NCBI GenBank assembly: GCA_964019335.1
Contig: OZ025656.1
Location: 742,001-806,000 of the forward strand
Direction of reading: 5' to 3'
Length of the DNA: 64,000 bases
Source of the DNA: Diplonema japonicum
Lineage: Eukaryota > Euglenozoa > Diplonemea > Diplonemida > Diplonemidae
The notes below the pieces were generated by a model, which searched no databases, was not told the DNA's origin, and was given only the letters and a program-made list of their open reading frames with translations. How positions within the stretch are numbered: position 1 is the stretch's first letter; the number at the start of each line of letters is the position of its first letter. This document shows, in pieces, positions 46,401-58,253 of the stretch. A program made the translations under genes and the position numbers.

Positions 46401-49400
46401 GGCTCATCAGGTGCGGGCTGTGCGACGCCGAGGACCAGGCTCCGATGGACGGGACGTTGACGAGCGGTGGCAGCGGTGGACGCCACCTTCTGCAGGCAGC
46501 GGAGGGACAGCTGAAGGAGGAGACGACCACGGCAGCCCGCTCTGGGAGCCTCCTGCAGTCAGCAACCGGATCGAGGAGGGGTCTCGCGAGGTCCTGCAAC
46601 GTTGGGTGGAAGCCCCTCCACTACGGAGTGATGTCGGACGCCTTCAACGTAGAGGGAACAGCGGAGGTGCAGGGGACCTTGGCGCAGTGCGTTGCGGCGT
46701 GCACGACCGAATCCGGGTGCTTCGCCTTCAGCAGGAACAGGATGTTGAAGGACACGGAGAGCGGGTCCTGCTGGCTCAAGAAGGCTGTGATCCCCGTCGT
46801 TGGGGACCAGTACTCTTTCAACACGCTCGGAACCTACGTGGTGACCTGCCCCCCCGAGGTGGAGCCCTGCAAGTGGAAGTACATGGACGGGTATGACCAG
46901 CGCACGCAGTCAAGCAAGACAACGGCGTTCCGGGCGCAGAGCGCGACCGAGTGCAAGGACCTGTGCGAGCTCGTGGCGGACTGCACCGGGGCGACCTTCG
47001 ACAGGGAGAGCGCGACCTGCTACTTCATCCACGATCTCGTGCTCGCCCCGACAGCGGCGCAGCAGAACCCCAGGTTCTTCAGCGCCGTGTGCTACCGCGT
47101 GGTCCCAGAGTCTCCGTGCGACACGAGCTACTGCGGGGTGAACCCCTCGGTGGGGTGCTTCCCCTTGAGGGGCGGGGACCACCGCTGTACCTGCGCGGAG
47201 GGCTTCCAGTGCGTGGAGAACTGCGACGAGCCGAGGAAACCCCACATCTGCGACCGCGAGGAGACGCTCGAGACCCTCCTCATGGAGGCCCTCTCCATCG
47301 CTTTGAATGTGGACGTTTACGGAATCTCCGTGAAGGAGGCGGAGCAGCTCATGCGAGGGAGCGGTGACCCGTCTGAGCGCGATGCGCTCACCCCCGAGGA
47401 GCAGCACGTGGTCACGGTGGCGAGCAGCAAGATCGACGTGGAGACGACGCACGTCATCAGCACCACCTTCAGCAAGACGAACCTGGAGGACGTGCTCGCG
47501 GAGGAGCAGGGGAAGACGAAGCTGGCGCTCCTGGCGGAGGGTCTGGCAGGGTCGCTCGGGGTGGAGACACACGAGGTGATGGTGAGGCGCGTGTGCAAGA
47601 TCACGGACAACGGAGAGATGGCGGCCTGCTTCGACAGCGAAGGGGCGGACCAGGCGATCCCGAAGAGGCCGACCGTGAAGAGCACCCCGGAGCGAGAGTA
47701 CTTGACGGCGGCATCGTGGTGTGGGGCGCACCCCTCGGGCGTTGCGAACCCGAAGACCCTCGAGGCCATCGAGGACCTGGTACAGCTCAGCAGGGGAGAG
47801 ATGCTGGAGACGAGGACCTACTGGGTCGGGGCAACCTGCGACGAGAACTGCAACGACGCGGACTCTTGGTACTGGGCGGACGCCCCCGCGGTGAAGGTGG
47901 ATTGGGCGTCCCTCTCGCACGGCGGAAAGGGTGCGTCGATCCTGAACGACCTGTCTGGAGCGACATGCGCGGTGCTGCAGTACGACGCGGAGGGTTTGAT
48001 GTGGGGGTTGAACGTCGCGGACTGCGGGGCCAAGGGCCACTACCCTGTGTGCGTAGAGACAGGGTCCGGTTCCGGTACAGACCACGCCGATCAGTGCGAC
48101 GCCTCCGGGGCCTGTGACCTCAAGGTCACCTTCGGTGTGAAGCTTCTCCACGTCCGCTACGTTTACTTCGTGTCCCTCCCCGACGGGACGACGAAGAAGT
48201 ACCACCCCTCGGATCTCCTCCCCGCGGGGGCTAAGATTGTGAACAGAGACGGTGATCTCATGGTATGAGAAGCGAAGCAAAACACAAAACAACAAGAACA
48301 AAAACAAAAACAAAAATACAGGGCTACGTCGACAGCCGTGGGAGCACCTCTGTGATCACGTGGCCTGCAGTTGACGAACCTCTGAACGAGGCTCTGAAGG
48401 CAGTGATGCCTGGGTTCACCTACCCGATGGAGGGGCTGCACGCTCTCGTGACTCGCCACGTGGCGAGCTGGATGACTGCCGCGAACTTGAACGCTCCCTT
48501 CAGCAGGGCCTGCCACGACCTCATCATCCAGAAGCATGTGCTGTGTGTGAACGCCATCTGCAAACTGTATGTGTAGAAAAGGAAAGAAAACACAAATATA
48601 ATATACACACATAATACACAGTGTGGACCCCATGTTGATCACAAGGACATCCTGCGAGGGTGCACCTCCGTGTGTGAACAGCGTGTGCAACGGACACGGT
48701 TACGCGAAGGGCTTCGTCGGGTTCTGCTCGTGTGAGTGCGACCGTGGGTATGATATCAACAACAAACAAAAACAAAAAAAAAAACAAAAACAAAAAAAGG
48801 TTCGCTGGTGCAGTGTGCACGGAGTGCGCAACAGGCTACAAGAACTACCCGCAGTGTGATCCGACAGGAACAGGCTCTTCCCTCTACGAGGTGTTCCATC
48901 TGCATGTGCAGAGCGGTGCGTCGACAGTGTCGGCAAACCACGACCTTCTGGAGCAGGCCTTCTCGGCAACGGTTGGGAGCAAGATTGAGGGTTACACCCT
49001 CACCTACATCTGCCCGATCAGCGTGTGCTCGCCTTCCCCTTGCGACTCCCCTGTGAACACGTGGAGCGGAGAGAGGAGGGCTCAGTGCTTCAGGGCGGGA
49101 CAGGACTTCGCCATCACCGACAGGGGCGCTGTGGTTCTCTCTGGGAGCAGAGACTTCTACCCCCTTGTTGCGACGAGTGCTTCTGTTTCGGAGTTCGCCA
49201 CCGAGTATGGTCCGTCGGCGCTGAGCGACGTGTCCACGCAGACGAAGGCTTTGTTGGACCAAGAGTGTATGTGTAATATTAATATAAAGAAAAAGAAAGA
49301 GAGAGAGAATGAATGCAAAAAAAAACAATACAGTGAACTTGAACAGCGGTCCCTTCAAGGAGTTCTTCCTGACCCTGGTGAAGTCTGTGTACCTGTCTTC

Positions 49401-51230
49401 CGAGGTATGGAACAGAATAAAAAGAAAAGGAAAACACACACCTCACACAAACACACAAACACAACAAAACTCCTTTTTTTTTTTAACCACAGCCCTACGC
49501 GGGAGTGACCCCTGTGGCAGCACCATTCAGCCCCCCCGTCTCTGTGGGCGGAGCCGGAGAGCTGGTGGAAGGAGCGGGGACAGACATGGGGATCATCATC
49601 GTAATCGTGATCGCAGTGGTGCTGTTCTGCTGCTGCTTCTTGATGTTCGGAATCTGGAGGCACAGGAAGGCACAGGAGAGGAAGAACAGGGAGAAGACGG
49701 AGGACCTGATGAAGTACGTGAACGAGGACGAGGATGGTGAGGACATCGTGACGATCTTCAAGGGGGCGGATGAGCCGATGGGGATCATGTGGGACGACCA
49801 CACGCTGATGGTGGGAGTGTGCGACGACAGCGCTGCGTCGAGGTACAACCTGGACAGGTTCAGGAACAGGAGGCTCGCGAGGGTGAACGGGATGAAGGTG
49901 AACACGCTCGCAGATATCAGGGACGCTGTGGAGGGGCAGACCTGCGTGACGCTGGAGTTCGAACCGAAGTACTCTGCGATCGTTGTGCGCGTGGCGTCGA
50001 AACTGGAGGACTTCTACGAGCAGGAATTCATCAGCATCTTCGCAGACAGGATCGCAGAGGTCTTGAACCTCATGGAGTTCACCGAGATAGACATCGATCT
50101 GCAGTCCGTGTTCGAGAGGCCAGAGAGGGGGGAACTCCTCCTTACCATGAAGCTCCTCGGTCTCACCTCCGACCAGGTCGCCACCATCGTCGCCATGTGT
50201 GTCACCCCAGGCGAGCCCATCAGAAACGGCCTCCCTATCGCGGGAGCCTACCTTGCAACAGCCAAGTTCGGAGAAGAGGTGTGTGATTTCAAAAGAAGAA
50301 AAAACAACAACAACAACAACAACAACAACAGACGAACCCTCCTCTGTGGGTGTGCGCACAGTGGTTGACGGAAGCTGAAAAGTGCTCTGGTTGCTACCTG
50401 CAGTTGCCCGGAGTGATCGAAGGTGGGCACCCCGTGTGGCAGCACACCCCCGCCGACCACTGGTTGTACTCCACCCCGTCTGGTTTCTGGGCCATCGTGC
50501 AGGACAAGGTATGAAGAAAAACAACAAAAAACAAAAAGAACAAAAAACAAAAAACAACAGAGCCTTGTGGGAAGCGACGTGACGACAGGTGGGTACGTGC
50601 TGAGGTCGAGCGAGCCACACTGCGGTGCGGACCCCCACGTCATGACCGGATGGAGGACCGCATTGAGAGAGGGCGAGCACATCTGTGTGGCGAAGGAGGA
50701 ACCGACGGCACACGAGTTCATTGTGGGACAGAGGGTGGTGTTCCCCGTGGACCTGCAGCTGGAAGACGGGTCGGTCATCAACAAGAGATCGGAGGCGCTG
50801 GTGATGTGCGAGCAGGAGGACCTGGTGCAGCTCTGCATGCTGAACGAGGAGTACGACATCGTCACAGTGTCGCCGGACGTGGTGGACAGCCCCGATGGAC
50901 CCCGCATCATGGTCTACGAGAACTCGCAGTGGATGCCCGCCGCCATCGTGAAGATGAGGGACAACCAGGTGAAGGTCGCCTTCGACTGCGGGCTGTGCCC
51001 TGACATGTGGATCGACAAGGAGTTGGAGGCCGACAAGCTGAAGTGCATGCCACGCGAGGCCTTCACAATGGGGGACAAGGTGCAGCTGGCGGCGGGCGCC
51101 CCGCAGCACCTGGAGGAGGACGGGTGCTTGAAGTTCGGCGAGCTTGGTGTTGTGGTTGCTTGCGGCGACGCGGGGCAGGCAAGGCCGTACCTTGTGGAGG
51201 GGCCGTACGACATGACATGGTACGCTGGGA
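43423..51230 (+). repeat. Receptor tandem duplicate, copy B
   Basis: The partner of 34356-42163; see copy A for the edges. Confidence 0.9.
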
Positions 51231-51417
51231 TGCACTTGACCTCCTTCGGTCAGATCGAAGAACCCATGGTATGCACTGTATTTTCTACATGAAATTAAAT
51301 TAAAATTACCAGGCCTCTGAGACGGACTACAGTGCTCCTTTCGGCGGTGCCACTGATGAATCAATGGGTGACATGGATGCTGAAACACTGATTAACTCAG
51401 AGAGGAAGAACCAGTAG
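43427..51417 (+). CDS. Giant PAN/EGF/C-type-lectin receptor, copy B
   Basis: Same nine-exon structure as copy A shifted by 9067 bp (first exon 43427-48262, seventh 50362-50508, eighth 50561-51268). A distinct last exon at 51313-51417 follows a 44-nt intron. About 2496 aa. Ectodomain, transmembrane helix and PDZ-like region appear identical to copy A. Only the end of exon 8 (MHLTSFGQIEEPM) and the final 34 residues differ, so the two receptors share one outside but carry different cytoplasmic tails. The 5' UTR and acceptor are also different. Confidence 0.82.
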
Positions 51418-52240
51418 ACTGTTACGCAGATGGAATCTAATGACAGGAGTTTCTATTTTTACTTTTATTTTAAGCTTTATTGTGTTTCCTAGTAGAATAA
51501 AGAAGAGACGGGCGCAAGGTATTCATTACCAGCATGTCACAGGTGCTGCCCCGTCCCTCCTCGTCTTGTTTGATACAGTTGCATCTTTACTTTCAAGGTG
51601 GTCCATAGCAACGAGGCGTGGAGAACAGGAAACGGTAAAGCCTATTTTTTTTTAGTATTTTTTTTTTATCACTGAACCCCCCAACTTTATTTTATTTTGT
51701 TTCTTCCTCCAGGTCTTTTTTATCTCCTCTCTTTCCCCTTTTATCTCAATGATAATAACAAACGCAAACAAAGAAGAAAAAAAGAAAAGAGGAATTATTG
51801 GGTATCTGCAATACATACAGCAAAGCTGTTTGGCTACAATAGTGCAAGGTGCATAGCCCTTATAAGAATAATAGATCATAAGGTTGCCTTTGCCGCAAAA
51901 AGAAAAAAACGGGGGGGGAAGGAAAAAAGACACATTTTCACACACACATTCATTAAACTTACTTTGGTGCAGGAAAAAGGTGTGCCCTGCGGTCTGGGAT
52001 GGTGGAGCGTGAGTCTTATCTTATTTGTAGAAAGGCCACGGTTAGCTTCACGATCTCTAGTAGGCACACTCGCAACCACAATATTTAGTTCTATTCTCCG
52101 TTTCACTTCCTCCCCCTCCCCTCTCCTCCCCTCTTCCTCCCTGTAGGGCACATCGGCCCACAAAAACGAAAGGACGTACCGATCTCTTGCAGCACTGTCG
52201 TCTCTTTCTATTATTAAACCCACCCCCCTCGCTTATTGAC
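51418..52240. other. Intergenic region
   Basis: About 820 bp of T-, A- and C-rich sequence. Open frames here (for example 51697-52146) start at non-ATG codons and look like low-complexity chance. CTCTTGCAG ends at 52193 and could serve the small gene that follows. Confidence 0.5.
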
Positions 52241-52506
52241 ATGGCTTTGCTTTGCAAGGCCCATTTTTTATCCAAGGCAATAGGAATGCCAGCCTCTCCC
52301 GGTGGGACAGCACTTTGGTCCGGATATTGTTCCGTTTCTCCGTTTTTCTTCAGCGGTGAATATAGCAGTGCAAGCCCATCGCAGGCAGGCAGCCGATTTT
52401 CACCAACGAGAAGAACACTAGGTCTTCAAGTGGTGGACACGAGAGACCCATGCCGAGGTTAGTTGTGGGCTCATTTTCTAATCTTAACACAGCCACCTAT
52501 TTCTGA
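52241..52506 (+). CDS. Possible small spliced gene, 76 aa
   Basis: Exons 52241-52457 and 52493-52506 around a 35-nt GTTAG..CACAG intron whose length matches confirmed introns here. The N-terminus (MALLCKAHFLSKAIGMP) is basic and amphipathic, like a mitochondrial presequence. The rest is Ser/Gly rich and not recognised. The ATG is not right next to a YAG; the nearest acceptor is about 48 nt upstream. Confidence 0.35.
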
Positions 52507-52736
52507 TGGCAGTAAATCAAGTGGATGACTACAGATGGCAATAGGCGGGGGTTATTATTTCCTTATTCCTCTCTCCCTTCTCTCTTTTTTTCTTCCGTAG
52601 ACTCTGTACCTTGCCTGCACGTCTATGCCCGCCAGATCACGAGGCGGGTCAGGTGGGCATGTTGCACGTCGAGCTTGCTCTTAAAGCTCTTATTTTTACA
52701 TTATGTACGGCATTGCAATCCCAAGGCAGGTTTAAG
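52507..52736. other. Short intergenic region
   Basis: 230 bp with a strong T/C tract ending in CCGTAG near 52600, and AAGGCAG ending at 52729, the acceptor-like site used by the next gene. Confidence 0.5.
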
Positions 52737-54045
52737 ATGCTCAGCAGCACAAGATCTGGTAGTGCCCTAGCAGAGGATGTGCTGTCAGAGATCGGGACGC
52801 ACCTCAGGTTGGCCGATGTGCGGAATTGCTGCTTTGTTTCAATGAGGTGGTACGAAGCCATGTGCAGCAACCAGGTATGGGAGGAGATGGCGAGGCGGTG
52901 CTTCATCCAGCTACCGCTGTTGTCACTGACGCCTGCGATAGAACGGAAGGCAGGCCCCGTAAAGACCATTGCAGGTACCGAGGTGCGTGAGTTATTTATG
53001 AACAAAAGGTTCGAGCTCATTGTGCACAAGATGGACCTTATTACACAGAAAGAGGTACGGTCCCAGCACCCGTACATCCTGCACGCGCTGCTCACCATGA
53101 TATGGTTCACAGCAGTTGTATTCATAATCCTCCTCATCTTCATCCTTGAAGGCCTCTGCGACGTGACCCTCAACCAGGCCTTCAACGTGCTGCACACATC
53201 GTACGCCGTCATTATCGTCTCCATCTTATTCAACGTTATCGCGTCCACACACTACGAGCCGCAGCCGCTTCTGGAGCGTATCAAGAAGCATTCGCACCTC
53301 ATCAGTATGCCTGTGAGTGAAATTATAACAAGCACAGCGCTCACCGGACTATGGATACTTGTGGTGATGGGCTTCTCATTCATCACAAGTATTTTCCAAT
53401 ATAACGTTCTCAGTGAGCCAGAGCAACGAGTGCAGTGGGTAACGTGCTTCGCACCTATATTAACGATGCTAGTGTTCTGGCAATTTGTAGCGGTATGCAC
53501 AGCTAACCGCAAAACATAACACTACAGGTTATTGCAGCTCGGCCGCAGCTTCTAGCGTGGTTGCGCAAGCCGTACATGCCGTCTCTCATACAGGTGCACG
53601 TCATCATTACGACCATTTTCCCGTCTGGTTTGGCAGGCGCCATTACCTCGTTGGGCATTTACCTCGATGTATGCTGGCATAAGTAATTAACATACCACAG
53701 ACGGGCAATGTATACTTTCTGATAGTTGCTTCGCTGCCCTTCCTCTTTGGCACCATGAGCGTCACAGCGACCTTCCTCCTTGACTATCTAGCGCATCGCA
53801 AGTTGAATGATGTCATCGCGTCCTTCAGCATGGCAAACCTCTCGGCGTTCCCCATTGGCTTCATGCTCTTTGAAGTATGTCAACAATCAAGTGCACACAC
53901 AGTACAGCCCCGCGGTCTACACTTGCTTCCCCTCCTTATCTTCATAGCATCTTACGCTATCTCTTATGTGAATCAGTGGGTGAAGAAGGGTGAGCGGCAG
54001 CGTCACCTGCGAGCTAAGGCACCTTATGTTGCTCGGATGCGATAG
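52737..54045 (+). CDS. F-box protein with multiple transmembrane segments
   Basis: Exons 52737-53492, 53528-53668, 53701-53874 and 53908-54045 give about 402 aa. Introns are 35, 32 and 33 nt; the last acceptor could instead be at 53902. An F-box-like motif lies at residues about 10-50 (ALAEDVLSEIGTHLRLADVR, then W..MARRCF). From about residue 105 there are seven or eight hydrophobic helices (LLTMIWFTAVVFIILLIFIL, and others). The F-box normally binds Skp1 in SCF ubiquitin ligases; coupling it to a polytopic membrane domain is uncommon. AAGGCAG ends 7 nt before the ATG. Confidence 0.75.
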
Positions 54046-54064
54046 GGATGCTGTGCCCTCTGGG

Positions 54065-54181
54065 ATGGACGCGGTGCCGTGGAGGAAGATCAAAGGAGCC
54101 CTATTCTTCTGGGTGTCAACCTTCCTGGCGGTCCTCATTGTAAACTCTCTTCCTGTGTCAGTTTTGACTCTTGCTGAATAG
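54065..54181 (+). CDS. Possible 38-aa single-pass membrane peptide
   Basis: ATG 54065 opens a short frame with a basic start (VPWRKIKG) and one hydrophobic helix (ALFFWVSTFLAVLIV). GATAG at 54041-54045, which contains the F-box stop codon, could act as an acceptor 19 nt upstream. It may instead be a further exon of the F-box gene, but I found no intron with a consensus donor that joins the frames. Confidence 0.3.
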   Translation: MDAVPWRKIKGALFFWVSTFLAVLIVNSLPVSVLTLAE

Positions 54182-54278
54182 ATGGGAAGGCTGCCAGCAA
54201 GGCGTGCCGTCTATCTATGACATTACCAACTTGTTATCCAGTTTTGTTTATGGCACGTGCTTAACTACCTCAGGTACC

Positions 54279-56525
54279 ATGATATCCATAAAGGAGTTAT
54301 GCTGCTTAGTATTTGTAGTGTGTTTCACATGGTTTGGATACAGAACCGCTTTTAACTGTGAGTTCGTCTTCGATGACCATTTAGCGATAGAAAGGAATAA
54401 CGACGTGGTGGGCAGCGGTGGCTGGCTCGATCTACTGAAGCACGACTTCTGGGGAAAACCATTAGCATTGGCGGACAGCAACAAGTCGTTCAGGCCTGTC
54501 GTTGTGGCCTCCTTCAAGCTCAATTACATCTTGTCACCTACGCCCTACGCCTTCCATGCTGTCAATGTAGCATTGCACTGTTTCGTTAGCTTTCTAGTGT
54601 GTATGGTATCCAAGGCGCACAATAACAATAACGATGCTTGGAGACCTATGCTTATAGCTGGAAGCTTCTTTGGCGTGCACCCCGTACATGCAGAAGCAGT
54701 AACGGGCATTGTAGGGCGTGCTGATATCATGTGTGCCATGTTTGCGCTGCTGGGTTACCTTTGCCTATTAAAAAGGGTACCTTCGCTGTTGCAGTGTGCA
54801 ATGTACTATTTGTTGTGCATGCTGTCTGTGCTTTCAAAAGAAACTGGCATCATGCTGGTGTGCATCACCCTTGTCTCCGACGTACTCCTGCACCTCAGGT
54901 TCCCAGGCCTGCGGAAGGTGGTAACCAACGTTGCGGTTGTGTTGTCTTATTGGTACTTGCGGATGGTCTTCGTAGGGCAGGTGGATTTAAATGGTAGTTT
55001 GCTGCTAAGGAAGACCGAGAACCCTATCCTCTTCGCACCGACATTGCTGAGCAAGGTGCTGAGCACACTGTACATACAGTCGCGGTACGCACTGCTCTTA
55101 GTATATCCCAAGGAGATGTGTTGTGAGTATCCCTTTGACTGCCTGCCACTGCTTCATGATTTGAACGATCCCCGTTGCTACACTATTCTTGTGACGGCGG
55201 TTGTTATTGCCTTGGTGCTAGCAGTTGCCATCCAGCAACGTTCACGGGTGGCACTGATATTCATAAGCTGGATTGTGTTCCCCCATTTGCCTGCTTCAGG
55301 GATATTCTTCACAATTGGTACTATGCTTGCTGAGAGACTCTTGTATCTCCCTTCTGTGGGGTTGACTCTTCTTGTGGGCCATGTATTCAGGGCAGAGAAA
55401 AAATTTCGTGATAGTATGAACTTTAATATCCTTTTGATGAGTTATTGCATAACCTTTCATGGTAAGTTGGCTGAACGGAACAGAGAATGGCGAACAGATG
55501 AAACACTCTTCAAAAGTGCGCTCCGTGTGTGTCCAAATGCTGCGAAGCACCACCAGCAATATGGCCTGCTGTTACTTAATAAGCATGAGGTCGCAGATGC
55601 CAGTATGCATCTGAATAGGGCACATGAAATCGACCCTGAGTGGTGCGAGCCGCCCCTGTACTTGGGAAAGATAGCAGCGCACAAGAAGGAATATGACACA
55701 GCGCTGTGGTGGTGGCGCAAGTGCGTTGGCTGCCCGTACCTTGGTGACCAGTGTTTCAACTTGTATTACGAGGTGCAAGGGAGCCTCTATAGTGGCAATA
55801 CAAGTGCAGAGCACGAGCTGGGAAATGTACTGATAGATGTAAAGCAGTTTAGTAGCGCTGTGACTGCTTTCAGGCAAGCTGGGTTAAAGAGGTACAACAA
55901 CCAAAATTGGGAAGGTGCTGTGGAGTCCTTCACAGCAGCCGTTTCTGCATGGCGGCGCTTGGGGCATCCATTGGTGACAGAAAAGAAGGAAGACGAAGAG
56001 ATGAACCACCCATGCAACATATGGTACTGGCTGGGCATGTCGTACTCAAAGCTCACTATGCAACTCTCAGCATTGCGGGTATACCGTGAGATGTTTATCT
56101 CTTGCGCACTGATGCCAAAAGCGGTGATGGCTGCAGCGGAGGGCCTAAGCGCCATCTATCAAGAGGCCATGCAATCGGACGTCGTAAGGGGCAGGTTAGA
56201 CATGACTGAAGTGGATGTCTATGAAGCTCATACCGATACACTGATTGCAATTAGTGAAAACAAAGAGATTACTGGTCTCTCAGAAAAGGCACGGGACACT
56301 TACCTTACCACAGCCTCGCGCTTGTTGCTTAAGGTGTCGGAAGTGCGCGAAACGTGCTCGAAGATTAAACGAGCGGTAGATTTACTTTCTAAGAGAAAGG
56401 ATGCCAGTGACCGGCTCATGTGCGAGGCACTACACAAGCATAGGTCACAGTGCGGTGGCACAGAGTCACTCAAAGAGTGTGAGGTGTTCCGAAAGAATGA
56501 AAAAAGAATAAAGAGGGGGGCTTGA
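54279..56525 (+). CDS. TMTC-like O-mannosyltransferase with TPR region
   Basis: 748 aa, intronless, starting 6 nt after CCTCAG. The N-terminal half has multiple transmembrane helices and the TMTC signatures FVFDDHLAIERN, HDFWGKP, SFRPVVVASF, AVNVALH and GVHPVHAEAV.GIVGRAD. The C-terminal part is TPR-like (HHQQYGLLLLNKHEVADAS, GLKRYNNQNWEGAVES). Animal TMTC1-4 O-mannosylate cadherin-type domains in the ER lumen; the substrate here is unknown. The tail is Lys/Arg rich. Confidence 0.9.
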   Translation: MISIKELCCLVFVVCFTWFGYRTAFNCEFVFDDHLAIERNNDVVGSGGWLDLLKHDFWGKPLALADSNKSFRPVVVASFKLNYILSPTPYAFHAVNVALHCFVSFLVCMVSKAHNNNNDAWRPMLIAGSFFGVHPVHAEAVTGIVGRADIMCAMFALLGYLCLLKRVPSLLQCAMYYLLCMLSVLSKETGIMLVCITLVSDVLLHLRFPGLRKVVTNVAVVLSYWYLRMVFVGQVDLNGSLLLRKTENPILFAPTLLSKVLSTLYIQSRYALLLVYPKEMCCEYPFDCLPLLHDLNDPRCYTILVTAVVIALVLAVAIQQRSRVALIFISWIVFPHLPASGIFFTIGTMLAERLLYLPSVGLTLLVGHVFRAEKKFRDSMNFNILLMSYCITFHGKLAERNREWRTDETLFKSALRVCPNAAKHHQQYGLLLLNKHEVADASMHLNRAHEIDPEWCEPPLYLGKIAAHKKEYDTALWWWRKCVGCPYLGDQCFNLYYEVQGSLYSGNTSAEHELGNVLIDVKQFSSAVTAFRQAGLKRYNNQNWEGAVESFTAAVSAWRRLGHPLVTEKKEDEEMNHPCNIWYWLGMSYSKLTMQLSALRVYREMFISCALMPKAVMAAAEGLSAIYQEAMQSDVVRGRLDMTEVDVYEAHTDTLIAISENKEITGLSEKARDTYLTTASRLLLKVSEVRETCSKIKRAVDLLSKRKDASDRLMCEALHKHRSQCGGTESLKECEVFRKNEKRIKRGA

Positions 56526-56749
56526 AAAAAGAATAAAAAGGGGGGCTTGAGAATGTTTTTTGAATTTCTACCTGAACAGTGAGCACCCCCATGCACACTG
56601 AAATTTTATCGAGTTTTTTTTTTTTGGGAAAACAACGAAGAAAGGTAAACAGCAGCGCTGATCGACTTGGCTTGCCTAAGTACAGTGCTGGACAGTAGTG
56701 ACATTATTCTTGCTTAAGTATTAATCATACCAATCCAGCAGGTTGCAAA

Positions 56750-58119
56750 ATGAGCGAGCACGGTAGCGAAGCGAGAACACCTGCCTCAGCACCATCGGTG
56801 CCGGAGAAGTCGAAGGCGGAGCTGAGGAGAGAGCGTGCAGCAATTCAAGAAGCTCAGAGAGAGGCGAAGAGGTTGAAAAACGAGGAGGCTGCAAGGGTGA
56901 AGGTTTGTTTTAATTAATTTTAATAATAATCATCCAACAGGCAGCTGGTGGTGGGCAGGAGAAAAAGAAAAAGGAAGTACCGAAGAAGAAGCCTGAACCG
57001 GCCAAAGAAGAGAAAAAAGAAAAGGTTGTAAAGAAGAAGAAGAAAAAAGACGATGTTGCTTCTATGCACCCGTCCGTGCTGAGGCTTGGTGAGCAGTACA
57101 GGGAGCACAGTATCATTGGTGGTAATGCTAGGTGCATAGCTCTGATGAAGTGTTTCAAGGACCTGTTGAATGACTACAATGTATGTGTTTGCTTGCACTA
57201 CAGCATGAATCACAGGATGACGTCAACTTGAAGGACAACTTATTCCGCAAGCCGATAAGCTACCTCACTGGATGCAGGAAGATTTCGAAATCAATGGGTA
57301 ACGGGATCAATTACCTGAAGAGCAAGGTAAACGACCTACCCAAGGGCATCAACTACGTGGTATGAAAACAATTGCCTTTTACGCGTACAGGATGCGAGAG
57401 AGATTCTGTTGGCGGATATTGACATGTACATCGATGCCATCTTGATGGCAGTCAAGACAATCGCAGAGAAATGTGTAGGGCTGGACAACAAGGGCAGAAG
57501 AGGTGGCGAGCACCAGATCAAAGACGGCGACGTCATCCTGACCTACGCCAGGTCCAACGCCATCGAGTGGGTGTTCCGATTGGCTCACTCGAAGAAGGTG
57601 AACTTTTCAGTTGTCGCTGTCGACTCGCGTCCTCTGCATGAAGGCAAGCAGCTGGCGTTGACTCTCGCAGGCCTCGGCATCCCCACCACATACTGCCTCC
57701 TCAACTCGCTCTCCACTCTTCTTCCGAAATGCAACAAGGTCTTTGTAGGGGCAAGCACCATGCTCACCAACGGCTCGCTTGTGAGCAGAACAGGCACATC
57801 CATGATCGCAATGATGGCCAAGCACTTCAGCTTACCTGTTTTGTGCTTCTGTGAAACATACAAGTTCGCTGATAATGTGTGGCTGGGGTGCTTGACCAAC
57901 AATGAGGAGGCCGACACCTCTGATCTGATGACGCTTATGGATGGGCAGGAGAGCCCGCTTGTCGATGAGGAACAGGACAAGCTGAAGCTCGCAAATTACA
58001 TGTACGATCTAACACCTGCAGAGAACATCGACATGGTGGTCACAGAGTTGGGACCCATGCACCCAACGTCAGTGCCCGTGATTGTGAGAGAGAGAATTGA
58101 TAAGGGTCACGAAATCTGA
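56750..58119 (+). CDS. EIF2B4: Translation initiation factor eIF2B subunit delta
   Basis: Four exons (56750-56902, 56941-57180, 57216-57359, 57391-58119) give 421 aa. A lysine-rich N-terminal extension precedes the IF-2B domain. Recognised by AVDSRPLHEGKQLALTLAGLGIPTTY, VFVGASTMLTNGSLVSRTGTSMIA and VLCFCETYKFADNV. It should be part of the eIF2B regulatory core, which recycles eIF2-GDP and senses eIF2 phosphorylation. Somewhat shorter than typical animal or yeast homologues because of a short N-terminus. Introns of 31-38 nt; CCAGCAG ends 8 nt before the ATG. Confidence 0.92.
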
Positions 58120-58253
58120 AATCTGAGCTGAGCTCGGCGCGTTCATCGCTATTGCCGGCAAGCTTGAAGAAGTGTTTTTATCATTTTCTGTTTTGTTCTC
58201 ATTCCTCGACTCTAAGCAGAAATCATACATAGAAAATGCGATAGAGCCACAAG

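Noticed and set aside
51697-52146. 149-codon + strand ORF
   Set aside because: Non-ATG start, low-complexity Lys/Ser stretches, no domain and no acceptor at the start.
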